From Achromobacter veterisilvae (GTDB lineage: Bacteria; Pseudomonadota; Gammaproteobacteria; Burkholderiales; Burkholderiaceae_B), in contig NZ_UFQC01000036.1 of NCBI RefSeq assembly GCF_900496975.1, forward strand, positions 1-64,000: a stretch of 64,000 bases of DNA, given 5' to 3'. The position numbers were made by a program, and so were the translations under genes. The notes under the pieces are model-generated. The model made no database searches and had not been told where the DNA came from. It saw only the letters and a program-made list of their open reading frames with translations. Of the stretch, positions 56,913 through 64,000 are shown piece after piece (within the stretch, counting starts at the first letter, position 1; each line of letters opens with the position of its first letter).

Positions 56913-57895
56913 ATTCATTGCCATTGCTGCAAGCCGATGCCGTCAGCCGGCAGTTCTCGATCCGGTCGGGCATGTTCCGCCCGCGCAGCACCCTGCATGC
57001 CGTCAATGGCGTGGACCTGGCGGTGGAGCGCGGCGCGGTGCTCGGCATCGTGGGCGAATCGGGCTGCGGAAAATCCACGCTGGCCCGCATGCTGCTGGGC
57101 CTGACACCCCCGACCGAAGGCGCGGTGCGGCTGGACGGGCAGGACATCCGCGGCCTGGGCCGGCGCGCGCTGGCCCGCCGCGTGCAGCCGATCTTCCAGG
57201 ACCCATATTCCTCGCTGAATCCGCGGCGCTCCATCGCCTCCATCGTGTCCCTGCCGCTGGAGGTGCACGGCATCGACAACCCCGGCCAGCGCAAGGCCAT
57301 CGAGATGCTCGAACGCGTGGGGCTGCCGCCGCGGCTGGCCCACAACACCCCGGGCCAGTTGTCCGGCGGGCAGCGGCAGCGCGTGGCCATCGCGCGCGCG
57401 CTGGTGATGCATCCCGAGATCGTCATCTGCGACGAACCCACTTCCGCGCTGGACGTGTCGGTGCAGGCGCAGATCATGAACCTGCTGATGGACCTGCGGC
57501 GCGAGTTCAATCTCACCTACGTCTTCATCAGCCACAACCTGGCGGTGGTGGAGCACATCGCCACCCACGTGGCGGTGATGTACCTGGGCAGGGTCGTGGA
57601 ATCCGCGTCCACGGCGCAACTCTTCCACGATCCCCGCCATCCCTACACCCAGGCGCTGCTGGCCTCGGTGCTGACGCCCGAGCCCGGCCTGGGGATCCCG
57701 GACATGGGGCTGGGACTGTCGTTCCCGGACCCGCTGCATCCGCCCTCCGGCTGCCCGTTCCACCCGCGCTGCCAGCACGCCATGCCGCTATGCAAGACGG
57801 AACGCCCGCCGCTGGCCCGGCGCGAACAGGCCCTGGTGGCCTGCCACCTCTATCCCACCGCCCCCTCTTCCCCCAACGGAGCCCAGCCATCATGA
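56909..57895 (+). CDS. Peptide-type ABC transporter ATP-binding protein (DppF type)
   Basis: A 328-residue ATPase with [18 protein letters not shown] and [13 protein letters not shown], and the same C-terminal cysteine-rich region (GCPFHPRCQHAMPLC). With DppD it forms the ATPase pair. An ATGA overlap joins it to the peptidase gene downstream (57892-57895). Confidence 0.94.
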   Translation: MNSLPLLQADAVSRQFSIRSGMFRPRSTLHAVNGVDLAVERGAVLGIVGESGCGKSTLARMLLGLTPPTEGAVRLDGQDIRGLGRRALARRVQPIFQDPYSSLNPRRSIASIVSLPLEVHGIDNPGQRKAIEMLERVGLPPRLAHNTPGQLSGGQRQRVAIARALVMHPEIVICDEPTSALDVSVQAQIMNLLMDLRREFNLTYVFISHNLAVVEHIATHVAVMYLGRVVESASTAQLFHDPRHPYTQALLASVLTPEPGLGIPDMGLGLSFPDPLHPPSGCPFHPRCQHAMPLCKTERPPLARREQALVACHLYPTAPSSPNGAQPS

Positions 57896-59286
57896 CCCGC
57901 GCACATGCCATCGCCCAGGCGGAACAGTGTTTCGATTCCGGCGCCTTCCGCGCCCTGCTGGCGCGCCGCCTGGCGATGCCCACCGAAAGTCAGAACCCTG
58001 AACGCGCCGCGGTCCTGGCCGACTACCTGGAAAGCGAGATCCGGCCGGCCTTCGAGGCCCTGGGCTTCGCCTGCCGGACCTTGACGCATCCGAAGGCGTT
58101 GGCGCCGTTCCTGTACGCCGAACGCATCGAGGACCCGGCCCTGCCCACCGTGCTGGGCTACGGCCACGGCGACGTCATCCGCGGCCTGGAACGGGAATGG
58201 AAGGAAGGCCTGTCGCCCTGGGCGCTGACCGAATCCGAAGGCCGCTGGTACGGCCGCGGCATCGCCGACAACAAGGGCCAGCACACCATCAATATGGAAG
58301 CCTTGCGGCTCGTGCTGGAAACGCGCGGCAAGCTGGGCTTCAACGCCAAGTACTTAATCGAGATGGGCGAGGAAACCGGCTCGATGGGCCTGCGCGAACT
58401 GTGCGAGGAACACCGGGACCTGCTCTCGGCCGACCTGCTCATCGCTTCCGACGGGCCGCGGCTGAGCGCGCAGCGGCCTACCGTGTTCCTGGGCGCGCGC
58501 GGCAGCCTGAACTTCGACCTCACCATCGACGCCCGCGCCGGCGGCCACCACTCGGGCAACTGGGGCGGCCTGATCTCCAATCCCGGCATCCAGTTGGCCC
58601 ATGCCATTTCCACGCTGGTGTCGCCCACGGGCCAGATCCGCGTTCCCGAATGGGTGCCCGCCGAATTGCCGCCCGCGGTGCGGCGCGCCCTGGCCGACTG
58701 TCAGGTGGACGGCGGCGCCGACGGCCCCGAGATCGAACCCGGCTGGGGCGAGCCCGGGCTGTCGCCCGCCGAACGCGTGTTCGGCTGGTGCTCGTTCGAG
58801 GTCCTGGCCTACAAGACCGGCAATCCGGACACCCCCGTCAACGCCATTCCGCCCAAGGCCTGGGCGCGCTGCCAGTTGCGCTTCGTGGTGGGCGTGGACC
58901 CCGACGAACTCATCCCCGCCCTGCGCCGCCACCTGGACCGCCAGGGCTTTCCCATGGTCAAGATCACGCTGACGCGCGAAAGCATGTTCCGCGCCACCCG
59001 CATCGACCCGGAGGACGCCTGGGTGCGCTGGGCGGTGGCGTCGCTGGAGCGCACCTCGGGCGCCAAGGCGGCCGTGCTGCCCAACCTGGGCGGGTCGCTG
59101 CCCAACGACATCTTCACGGACGTGCTGGGCCTGCGCACGGTCTGGGTGCCGCACTCCTACCCCGGCTGCTCGCAACACGCGCCGAACGAGCACCTGCCCC
59201 CGGACCTGCTGCGCCAGGCCCTGAGCCTGATGACCGGGCTGTACTGGGACCTGGGCGCGGGCGGCACGCCGGCGCTCGCCCGTTGA
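57892..59286 (+). CDS. M20-family metallopeptidase/dipeptidase
   Basis: A 464-residue di-zinc hydrolase of the ArgE/DapE/carnosinase-like branch: metal ligand GYGHGDVI, GRGIADNKGQH, and the catalytic Glu pair in EMGEETGSMGL. It has no signal peptide, so it should cleave the peptide or N-acyl amino acid after import by the ABC transporter to which it is translationally coupled. A hairpin terminator follows 21 bp after the stop. Confidence 0.93.
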   Translation: MTRAHAIAQAEQCFDSGAFRALLARRLAMPTESQNPERAAVLADYLESEIRPAFEALGFACRTLTHPKALAPFLYAERIEDPALPTVLGYGHGDVIRGLEREWKEGLSPWALTESEGRWYGRGIADNKGQHTINMEALRLVLETRGKLGFNAKYLIEMGEETGSMGLRELCEEHRDLLSADLLIASDGPRLSAQRPTVFLGARGSLNFDLTIDARAGGHHSGNWGGLISNPGIQLAHAISTLVSPTGQIRVPEWVPAELPPAVRRALADCQVDGGADGPEIEPGWGEPGLSPAERVFGWCSFEVLAYKTGNPDTPVNAIPPKAWARCQLRFVVGVDPDELIPALRRHLDRQGFPMVKITLTRESMFRATRIDPEDAWVRWAVASLERTSGAKAAVLPNLGGSLPNDIFTDVLGLRTVWVPHSYPGCSQHAPNEHLPPDLLRQALSLMTGLYWDLGAGGTPALAR

Positions 59287-59307
59287 GCCAGGCGACGGAT
59301 TGCGCGC

Positions 59308-59328
59308 CCCGGCCCGGCGAGGGCCGGG
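59308..59328 (+). terminator. Probable terminator of the peptide ABC operon
   Basis: CCCGGCCC pairs with GGGCCGGG around a GGCGA loop, followed by CTTTAT. The stem is strong but the T-tract is short. Confidence 0.6.
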
Positions 59329-59459
59329 CTTTATCGCCTGCGGAAATAAACAAGCGCCGAATAAATCGTTGCCGAATGCAACAACGGTCATTAGAGTCCA
59401 ACGCCGTCATGCCGCGTCCGCATCCCGCCGGCGCGCCGCCACAACCAAGATCCCACTCC

Positions 59460-60434
59460 ATGTCCCTTCGCTTCCAGCCTGCCCGCCGCCATACCCTGCT
59501 TGCCCTCGCTCTCGTCATCGCCGGCATGGGCGCCGCCCACGCCGAGCAACGCGTGATCCGCATCGTCGTGCCCTACGGCACGGGCGCCGTCCAGGACACG
59601 ATCGCGCGCGCCATCGGCGACGAACTGGGCCAGGCGCTCAACGCCTCCATCGTGGTGGAGAACCGCGCCGGCGCCGGCGGCACCGTGGGCACGGCCCAGG
59701 TCGCCCGCGCCAAGCCCGACGGCAACACCCTGGTCCTGGCGGCCGCCAGCCACCACATCGCGGGCTATCTGTACAAGAACCTGAGCTACGACCCCTACAA
59801 GGACTTCACCGGCGTGGCCTACCTGGGCAACACCGGCTACATCATCCTGGCGTCCGCCTCGCTGAACGCCAAGAACACCGCCGAATTCATCCAGGCCGTC
59901 CGCGCCAAGCCCGGCGCGTACGATTACGCTTCGGCGGGCAACGGCAGCGCCTCGCATTTGGGCATGGCGTCCTTCCTGACCGCCGCGGGCGCGCAGATGC
60001 AGCACATCCCCATGAAGTCCACGGGCGACGCCGTGACCGAACTGCTGGCCGGCCGCGTCCAGGCCGTGACCGCCGCCACCATCGGCGTGACGGCGTACCG
60101 CAACGACCCGCGCGTGACCTTCCTGGCCTATACCGGCAAGACGCGCTCGCGCTTTGCGCCCGACCTGCCCACCGCCGCCGAAAGCGGCCTGCCCGGCTAT
60201 GCCTTCGATTCCTGGCTGGGCCTGCTGGCGCCGGCCGGCATCGCCGCCGCGGACCGCGACCAGATCAACGCCGCGGTCAACAAGGTGCTGGCCGACCCCA
60301 AGGTGCAGACGCGACTGGCCTCGCTGGGCGTGGAAGCCGAAGCCAAGTCGGCCGCGCAATTCCAGGATCTGCTGAAAGCGGATTGGGAAGCGGCCGAGAA
60401 GGTGGTGGCGGCATCGGGCGCGCGGGTGGAGTGA
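59460..60434 (+). CDS. Bug-family tripartite tricarboxylate transporter receptor
   Basis: A 324-residue periplasmic binding protein. Signal peptide through LALALVIAGMGAAHA; family motifs IRIVVPYGTGAVQDTIARAI, VVENRAGAGGTVGTAQVARA and DYASAGNGSASHLG. It stands alone between a terminator and the convergent TetR gene, with no TctAB partner or enzyme nearby. The ATG at 59460 gives a normal leader. Confidence 0.93.
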   Translation: MSLRFQPARRHTLLALALVIAGMGAAHAEQRVIRIVVPYGTGAVQDTIARAIGDELGQALNASIVVENRAGAGGTVGTAQVARAKPDGNTLVLAAASHHIAGYLYKNLSYDPYKDFTGVAYLGNTGYIILASASLNAKNTAEFIQAVRAKPGAYDYASAGNGSASHLGMASFLTAAGAQMQHIPMKSTGDAVTELLAGRVQAVTAATIGVTAYRNDPRVTFLAYTGKTRSRFAPDLPTAAESGLPGYAFDSWLGLLAPAGIAAADRDQINAAVNKVLADPKVQTRLASLGVEAEAKSAAQFQDLLKADWEAAEKVVAASGARVE

Positions 60435-60462
60435 GGCGGCCGACCGCTCCAAGGCAAAAAAA

Positions 60463-60481
60463 AGCCTCCGGCTAGGAGGCT
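60463..60481 (-). terminator. Intrinsic terminator of the TetR gene
   Basis: On the minus-strand transcript AGCCTCC pairs with GGAGGCT around a five-base loop, followed by eight T's. The TetR stop codon (60472-60474) lies inside the loop, so the terminator overlaps the gene end. Confidence 0.88.
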
Positions 60482-61098
60482 GATCGGGGCGGCTGCCGTT
60501 TTCGCATGCCGTCGAGCAAGAGGTCCGTGATGAAGTCCGCCAGCGCCTCCCGCCGTTCGGCGTCCGGGGCTTGGCGGGTGAACCGCTCGATGATGCCCAT
60601 CAGCGACTGGGCGAACCAATCGGCCCGGACTTCCGTCCTGAACAGGCCCGCCTGCTGCTCGGCGCGCACGTTGTCGGCGATCATCGCCACCAGTTCGTCC
60701 TTCAGCGCTTCCGCCGCGGCGACCTGGAAGAAGCCGATGCGCGTCAGGTTGGGATCTTCCTGCAGAATGCCCAGAAGGGCGCTCACGCCCTGCCGGATGC
60801 GGCCGGCAAGCTCGGCCCCGGCCAGCCCGGCCGGCAGGCGGGCCTGGCCGATGGCGTGCCGCAAGCGCTGCGCGAACATGCCCACCAGTTCATCGTAGGC
60901 GGCTTGCTTGCTGGTGAAGTATTGATAAAAGACAGGCTGGGTGACGCCGGCCCGGGCGACAATGTCGCTGATCCGCGTATGCTGGAACCCGCGTTCCGCG
61001 AACTCCGCCGCGGCGACCTCCAAGAGCTGCAACCGGGTGCGTTCACCTTTCGTAAGACGCTTGTCTTGCGATGAAGAAGGGGGTGGTACCGTAATCAT
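60472..61098 (-). CDS. TetR-family transcriptional regulator
   Basis: A 208-residue protein with the TetR helix-turn-helix (RTRLQLLEVAAAEFAERGFQ; ISDIVARAGVTQPVFYQYFT) and a helical ligand domain. It is convergent with the Bug gene and has no clear divergent target; the gap upstream leads to an exported-protein gene on the other strand. A loose inverted repeat AAAGT/ACTTT (61105-61126) just upstream of the start could be its operator. Confidence 0.91.
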   Translation of the reverse strand: MITVPPPSSSQDKRLTKGERTRLQLLEVAAAEFAERGFQHTRISDIVARAGVTQPVFYQYFTSKQAAYDELVGMFAQRLRHAIGQARLPAGLAGAELAGRIRQGVSALLGILQEDPNLTRIGFFQVAAAEALKDELVAMIADNVRAEQQAGLFRTEVRADWFAQSLMGIIERFTRQAPDAERREALADFITDLLLDGMRKRQPPRSAS

Positions 61099-61550
61099 CG
61101 CGAGAAAGTACTACCGTTCAACACTTTTAGCCACTCCTTCGGCAGGGATACCGCCCCGCCGATGCCGCCCCCTGCGCCCTCCTCGCTTCCGGCTGCGTGC
61201 CCTGTACAAGACCATGCAACCCTACGCGCGCATTGCGCGGAATCGATGATGCCGCAGGAATCGCAGACCCATTTCCGGAACTGGTGCGTGGAAAAGGCGG
61301 GTTACGAAACTTACGAAACCTTGAACCGCGAACCCTCGGGTTTCGACGACAAAGCGCAGGTCCGCTTGCGGGCCGCGGAGTCGCGCCCGTGCAACAGCGG
61401 GCAACTGCCGCTGGCGCCGCGCCGCCACCCTGAAACGGGTTGAAATCCCGGTAGCGCTTGAGACACCCTGTAGCGGCGGCGCGGCGGTAAAGTAAGGCTA
61501 TCGCCCCGGTTCGCGCAACATGCCGGCCGGGGCGCACAAGGAGCAGAATC
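61099..61550. other. Intergenic region between divergent TetR and exported-protein genes
   Basis: 452 bp without a supportable gene. It holds a perfect 9-bp tandem repeat TTACGAAAC at 61302-61310 and 61311-61319. The promoter of the exported-protein gene should be near 61490. Short open frames here show no domain or export signal. Confidence 0.35.
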
Positions 61551-62078
61551 ATGAAGCGGTTTTCGAGCCGGGCGGCGGTTGCGGCGCTGGCTCTGGCAAT
61601 GGCCAGCGCGCCGGCGATGGCAGGCGGCGGGTATCGGTATGGGTACGGCCATGGCGGCGGTTATCACCACCACCACGGCGGTGGCAGTTCCACCGGCTGG
61701 TGGGTGGGCGGCGCATTCGCGCTGGCTGCGGTCGGCCTGATGCTGGCGGCGGACTCCGGCCCGTCCTATGTGCAGACGGGCGTCTACGCGCCCGGCGTGG
61801 TCTACACCAGTCCGCCCGTCTATGCAGCTCCGGTCTACGACGCCCCGCTCTACGAAGCGCCTCCGGTCTACGCGCCGCCGCAGGCGCAGTACGCCCCGGT
61901 GCAGTACGAGCCCGCCCCGCGCGCCGACTCGGCCCAGGCCAGCGCCACCACGGACTGCCGGCGCTGGGCCATGAACCAGAGCGGCTACGACCCGGCCACC
62001 ATCTCGCAATGGACCACGCAGGTGATGGTGGATACGTACAACCGCATGCTGGATTCCTGCATGACCAGCCGCAGGTAA
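61551..62078 (+). CDS. Exported His/Gly- and Tyr/Pro-rich protein of unknown function
   Basis: A 175-residue protein. The signal peptide MKRFSSRAAVAALALAMASA is followed by a Gly/Tyr/His segment (YGHGGGYHHHHGGGSS), one hydrophobic stretch (VGGAFALAAVGLMLA) and a Tyr/Pro/Val low-complexity region with repeated PVY units. The C-terminal part (TTDCRRWAMNQSGYDPATIS to MLDSCM) has two cysteines that could form a disulfide. It is probably in the periplasm or envelope; the His cluster might bind metal. No function is known to me. Confidence 0.8.
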   Translation: MKRFSSRAAVAALALAMASAPAMAGGGYRYGYGHGGGYHHHHGGGSSTGWWVGGAFALAAVGLMLAADSGPSYVQTGVYAPGVVYTSPPVYAAPVYDAPLYEAPPVYAPPQAQYAPVQYEPAPRADSAQASATTDCRRWAMNQSGYDPATISQWTTQVMVDTYNRMLDSCMTSRR

Positions 62079-62079
62079 G

Positions 62080-62156
62080 CCCCCCCGTACCCGCTGGCGC
62101 GGGCCCCCCAGGGGGCGGCGCTGGCGGACCGGCGGAGCCGGATCCGCGGCGCCCCC
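62080..62156 (-). repeat. Dispersed GC-rich repeat, copy B
   Basis: Reverse-complement copy of the element at 50167-50245, about 95% identical by eye. It starts directly after the stop of the exported-protein gene and could affect its 3' end. Confidence 0.8.
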
Positions 62157-62226
62157 GCTCGGGGAAGAGCCAGGTCCGTCATGCGAGAGCTGTGCGCTTC
62201 CCTACGGGTATACCCGGTTGTCTCCA

Positions 62227-62259
62227 CGCGCCGGCGTGCACACACTGCACGCCGGCGCG
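62227..62259. other. Perfect 14-bp inverted repeat
   Basis: CGCGCCGGCGTGCA and its exact reverse complement are separated by five bases (CACAC). It is about 65 bp before the Bug gene ATG. No T-tract follows on either strand, so it is not a standard terminator; it may be an operator or a strong leader hairpin. Confidence 0.6.
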
Positions 62260-62322
62260 CCGTGTTGGACGGCCGCCATCGCGCCCGGGCGGAAAATGCC
62301 GGGCATCAAGGGGAAATGAAGC

Positions 62323-63294
62323 ATGTTGAATTTGAAGCGGATCGCCGGGCTTTGCGCGTTGGGCGCGGCCTGCGCGTTCTCCGGCGCCGTACAGGCCCAG
62401 GCCGACGCCAAGGCCATGACCATCGTGGTGCCCTATGGCGCCGGCGGCATCGTCGACAACACCGCCCGCGCGTTCGCCCAGAAGCTGGCGGCGGAGCTGG
62501 GCAGGCCCGTGGTGGTGGAGAACCGCGGCGGCGCGGGCGGCATGATAGGCATGAATGCCGTGGCCCGCGCCCATGACGAGAACACGCTGGGCTTCACCGC
62601 CGTCAGCCCCGTGACGCTGTCGCCGCACGTGATGAAGACTCTGTACGACCCGCTGAAGGACCTGGCTCCGGTCGCCGCCGTCATGTATTCGCCGGTCTAT
62701 CTGGTGGGCGGTCCGAAGTTCACCGGCAAGACCTTCAAGGACATGCTGGCCCAGGCCAAGGCCGATCCCGACGGCCTGTCGCTGGCGACGGCCGGCGTCG
62801 GCTCGCTGGGCCACCTGATGCTGGAACAGATCAACGGCCAGGCCGGCGTGCGCATCGCGCACGTGCCGTACAAGGGCATGGCCCAGATGGTGCCCGACGC
62901 GCTGGGCGGCCAGTTCACGCTGATGCTGGTCAACGCGTCCGGCCCGATCAACGCGCTGATCGACGAAGGCAAGCTGGCGCTGCTGGCGGTGGGGTCGCCC
63001 GTCCGCCTGCCGGGCCGGCCGGACACACCCACGCTGGCCGAACTGGGCTATCCCATGGCCAACATGACGTCCACCTTCGGCTTCTTCGCCCCCGGCGGCG
63101 CCAGCCCGGAATTCCGCGCCCGCATGAATGGCCTGATCAACAAGATCGCCGCCATGCCGGACGTCAGCAAGCCGCTGACCGACGCGCTGAACATCATGTC
63201 GCCCGGCACGGTGGAACAGTTCGCGGCCCAGGTGCAGAAGGAATACGCCGACAACGGCAAGATCGTGAAAGATGCCAATATCCGCGCCGAATAG
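62323..63294 (+). CDS. Bug-family tripartite tricarboxylate transporter receptor
   Basis: A 323-residue periplasmic binding protein with signal peptide (cleavage near AVQAQA) and motifs MTIVVPYGAGGIVDNTARAF, VVENRGGAGGMIGMNAVARA and ATAGVGSLGHL. It is the third such receptor in the window and again has no TctAB partner. It is convergent with the small membrane protein gene. Confidence 0.93.
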   Translation: MLNLKRIAGLCALGAACAFSGAVQAQADAKAMTIVVPYGAGGIVDNTARAFAQKLAAELGRPVVVENRGGAGGMIGMNAVARAHDENTLGFTAVSPVTLSPHVMKTLYDPLKDLAPVAAVMYSPVYLVGGPKFTGKTFKDMLAQAKADPDGLSLATAGVGSLGHLMLEQINGQAGVRIAHVPYKGMAQMVPDALGGQFTLMLVNASGPINALIDEGKLALLAVGSPVRLPGRPDTPTLAELGYPMANMTSTFGFFAPGGASPEFRARMNGLINKIAAMPDVSKPLTDALNIMSPGTVEQFAAQVQKEYADNGKIVKDANIRAE

Positions 63295-63318
63295 GCCCCG
63301 CGGCGGCGGGACGGCGGA

Positions 63319-63633
63319 TCAGCGCCGGCCCGCCCGCCAGGCGCACAGCAGGCCGGCGATCAGCAGCGCGCCCGCCGGCAGGACCCAGACGAAGCCCGCA
63401 TCCGTGTAGACCACCTGGTCGACGGGATCGTAGTGGCGTCCCAGCTCGTTGAAATCCCACTTCAGGTATTGCGCATACCAGGCATAGAAGCACAACGCGG
63501 ACAGGCCCAGGCAGGCCGCGCACGCCGCGCGCAGGCGGGCGCCGCGTCCGGCCCGCGCCGCCGCTTTCCATGCCAGCGCCGCGCAGCCCGCCGCGCCCAG
63601 CAGCGCCAGCCAGGCCCCCACGTCAGCCGCCAT
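63319..63633 (-). CDS. Small membrane protein of unknown function
   Basis: About 104 residues with three hydrophobic segments (WLALLGAAGCAALAW; AACLGLSALCFYAWYAQYL; FVWVLPAGALLIAGLLCAW) and a polar loop FNELGRHYDPVDQVVYTDAG. I do not recognise the family. The ATG at 63633 overlaps the DUF523 gene end by 11 bp, suggesting joint translation. Confidence 0.65.
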   Translation of the reverse strand: MAADVGAWLALLGAAGCAALAWKAAARAGRGARLRAACAACLGLSALCFYAWYAQYLKWDFNELGRHYDPVDQVVYTDAGFVWVLPAGALLIAGLLCAWRAGRR

Positions 63634-64000
63634 CGTCCGCCTCCAGGCCGGCCAGCCAGGCTTGCGCCTCCTGCCATTGCTTTTCACTGAACACGCGCAC
63701 GCCGGCGCGGCCCAGCAGTTCGGCCGTCACGCCCTGGCCGGGCAGTTTGCGGCCGGCGAAATGGCCGTCATACACGTAGCCGCTGCCGCAGGACGGGCTG
63801 CCTTCCTTCAGCACCGCGACGCGGATGGCGTGGCGGCTCGCGGCCGCCAGCGCCTCCCGGGCGCCTTGCACGAACGGCGCCGTCACGTCCTCTCCCGACA
63901 CCGCCACGACGCGGGCGCGGCCGGCCAGCACCGCCGCCGCGCCGGCGCCCGGCTCGATCTCGGCCGGCGGCCGGGGAACGGGCAGGCCGCCGGCCATCTC
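63623..64000 (-). CDS. DUF523-family protein, N-terminus beyond the window
   Basis: The frame is open to the window's last base. The visible part reads EMAGGLPVPRPPAEIEPGAG, VAVSGEDVTAPFVQGAREAL, LKEGSPSCGSGYVYDGHFAG and GQGVTAELLGRAGVRVFSEK. These are the conserved DUF523 motifs, including the SPSCGS cysteine that with two N-terminal cysteines is thought to bind a metal or cluster. The function is not established. About 30-40 N-terminal residues are missing. Confidence 0.9.
   Translation of the reverse strand, partial: EMAGGLPVPRPPAEIEPGAGAAAVLAGRARVVAVSGEDVTAPFVQGAREALAAASRHAIRVAVLKEGSPSCGSGYVYDGHFAGRKLPGQGVTAELLGRAGVRVFSEKQWQEAQAWLAGLEADDGG

Overview
The window is about 64 kb of GC-rich, gene-dense chromosome with short intergenic gaps. 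It looks like a free-living betaproteobacterium of the Alcaligenaceae (Achromobacter/Bordetella type). This is inferred from gene content: three Bug-type tripartite tricarboxylate receptors with no membrane partners nearby, many ABC uptake operons each with a local regulator, an imuB-dnaE2 mutagenesis cassette and several iron-uptake clusters. There is no rRNA, tRNA, CRISPR array, intact insertion sequence or prophage.

Layout. 1-4.3 kb: 3' part of imuB and complete dnaE2 (SOS translesion synthesis), then a small I78-type lipoprotein. 4.7-10.7 kb (minus strand): an operon of an RraA/HMG-aldolase-like protein, a class I aminotransferase, a polar amino-acid ABC transporter and a LysR regulator; together they could import an amino acid, transaminate it and cleave the oxo acid. 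11-16.4 kb: a cell-surface signalling iron system (FecI-like sigma, FecR-like anti-sigma, STN-containing TonB receptor, PepSY membrane protein) behind a Fur-box-like palindrome. 16.4-18.3 kb: a decayed phosphotransferase pseudogene and a GGDEF diguanylate cyclase. 18.6-19.6 kb: an RlmN-family radical SAM methyltransferase.

19.7-23.1 kb is a lower-GC accessory patch: a membrane-anchored small protein, an Mrr-like restriction endonuclease broken by four separate lesions, and an uncharacterised cysteine-motif protein. 23.1-25.1 kb: a ParB-like protein, a Lon-substrate-binding-domain protein and an AhpD-like protein. 25.1-32.7 kb (minus strand): a seven-gene amide operon (nitrilase-family amidase, five-domain branched-chain-type ABC transporter, AmiC sensor, AmiR antiterminator). 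A perfect intrinsic terminator lies in its leader, between a candidate promoter and the amidase start, which is the arrangement expected for ANTAR-mediated antitermination.

32.7-35 kb: GFA, VOC and DHA2-type MFS genes. 35-40.4 kb: a probable xenosiderophore-uptake locus (AraC regulator, TonB receptor, SAM methyltransferase, RhtX/FptX-like MFS) with a Fur box and 21-bp-spaced direct repeats in the divergent promoter. 40.4-43.5 kb: M20 amidohydrolase and Bug receptor opposite a GntR regulator. 43.5-48.6 kb: IclR regulator opposite a GMC oxidoreductase and MHS transporter, then an aldo/keto reductase. 49-59.3 kb: a serine hydrolase and class V aminotransferase opposite a GntR regulator, which is followed by a peptide-type ABC operon ending in an M20 peptidase; three GTATAC-centred sites in the shared intergenic region are likely GntR operators. 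59.4-64 kb: two further Bug receptors, a TetR regulator, a His/Gly/Tyr/Pro-rich exported protein, a small membrane protein and a partial DUF523 gene. Two near-identical ~78-bp GC-rich repeats lie at 50.2 and 62.1 kb in opposite orientation.
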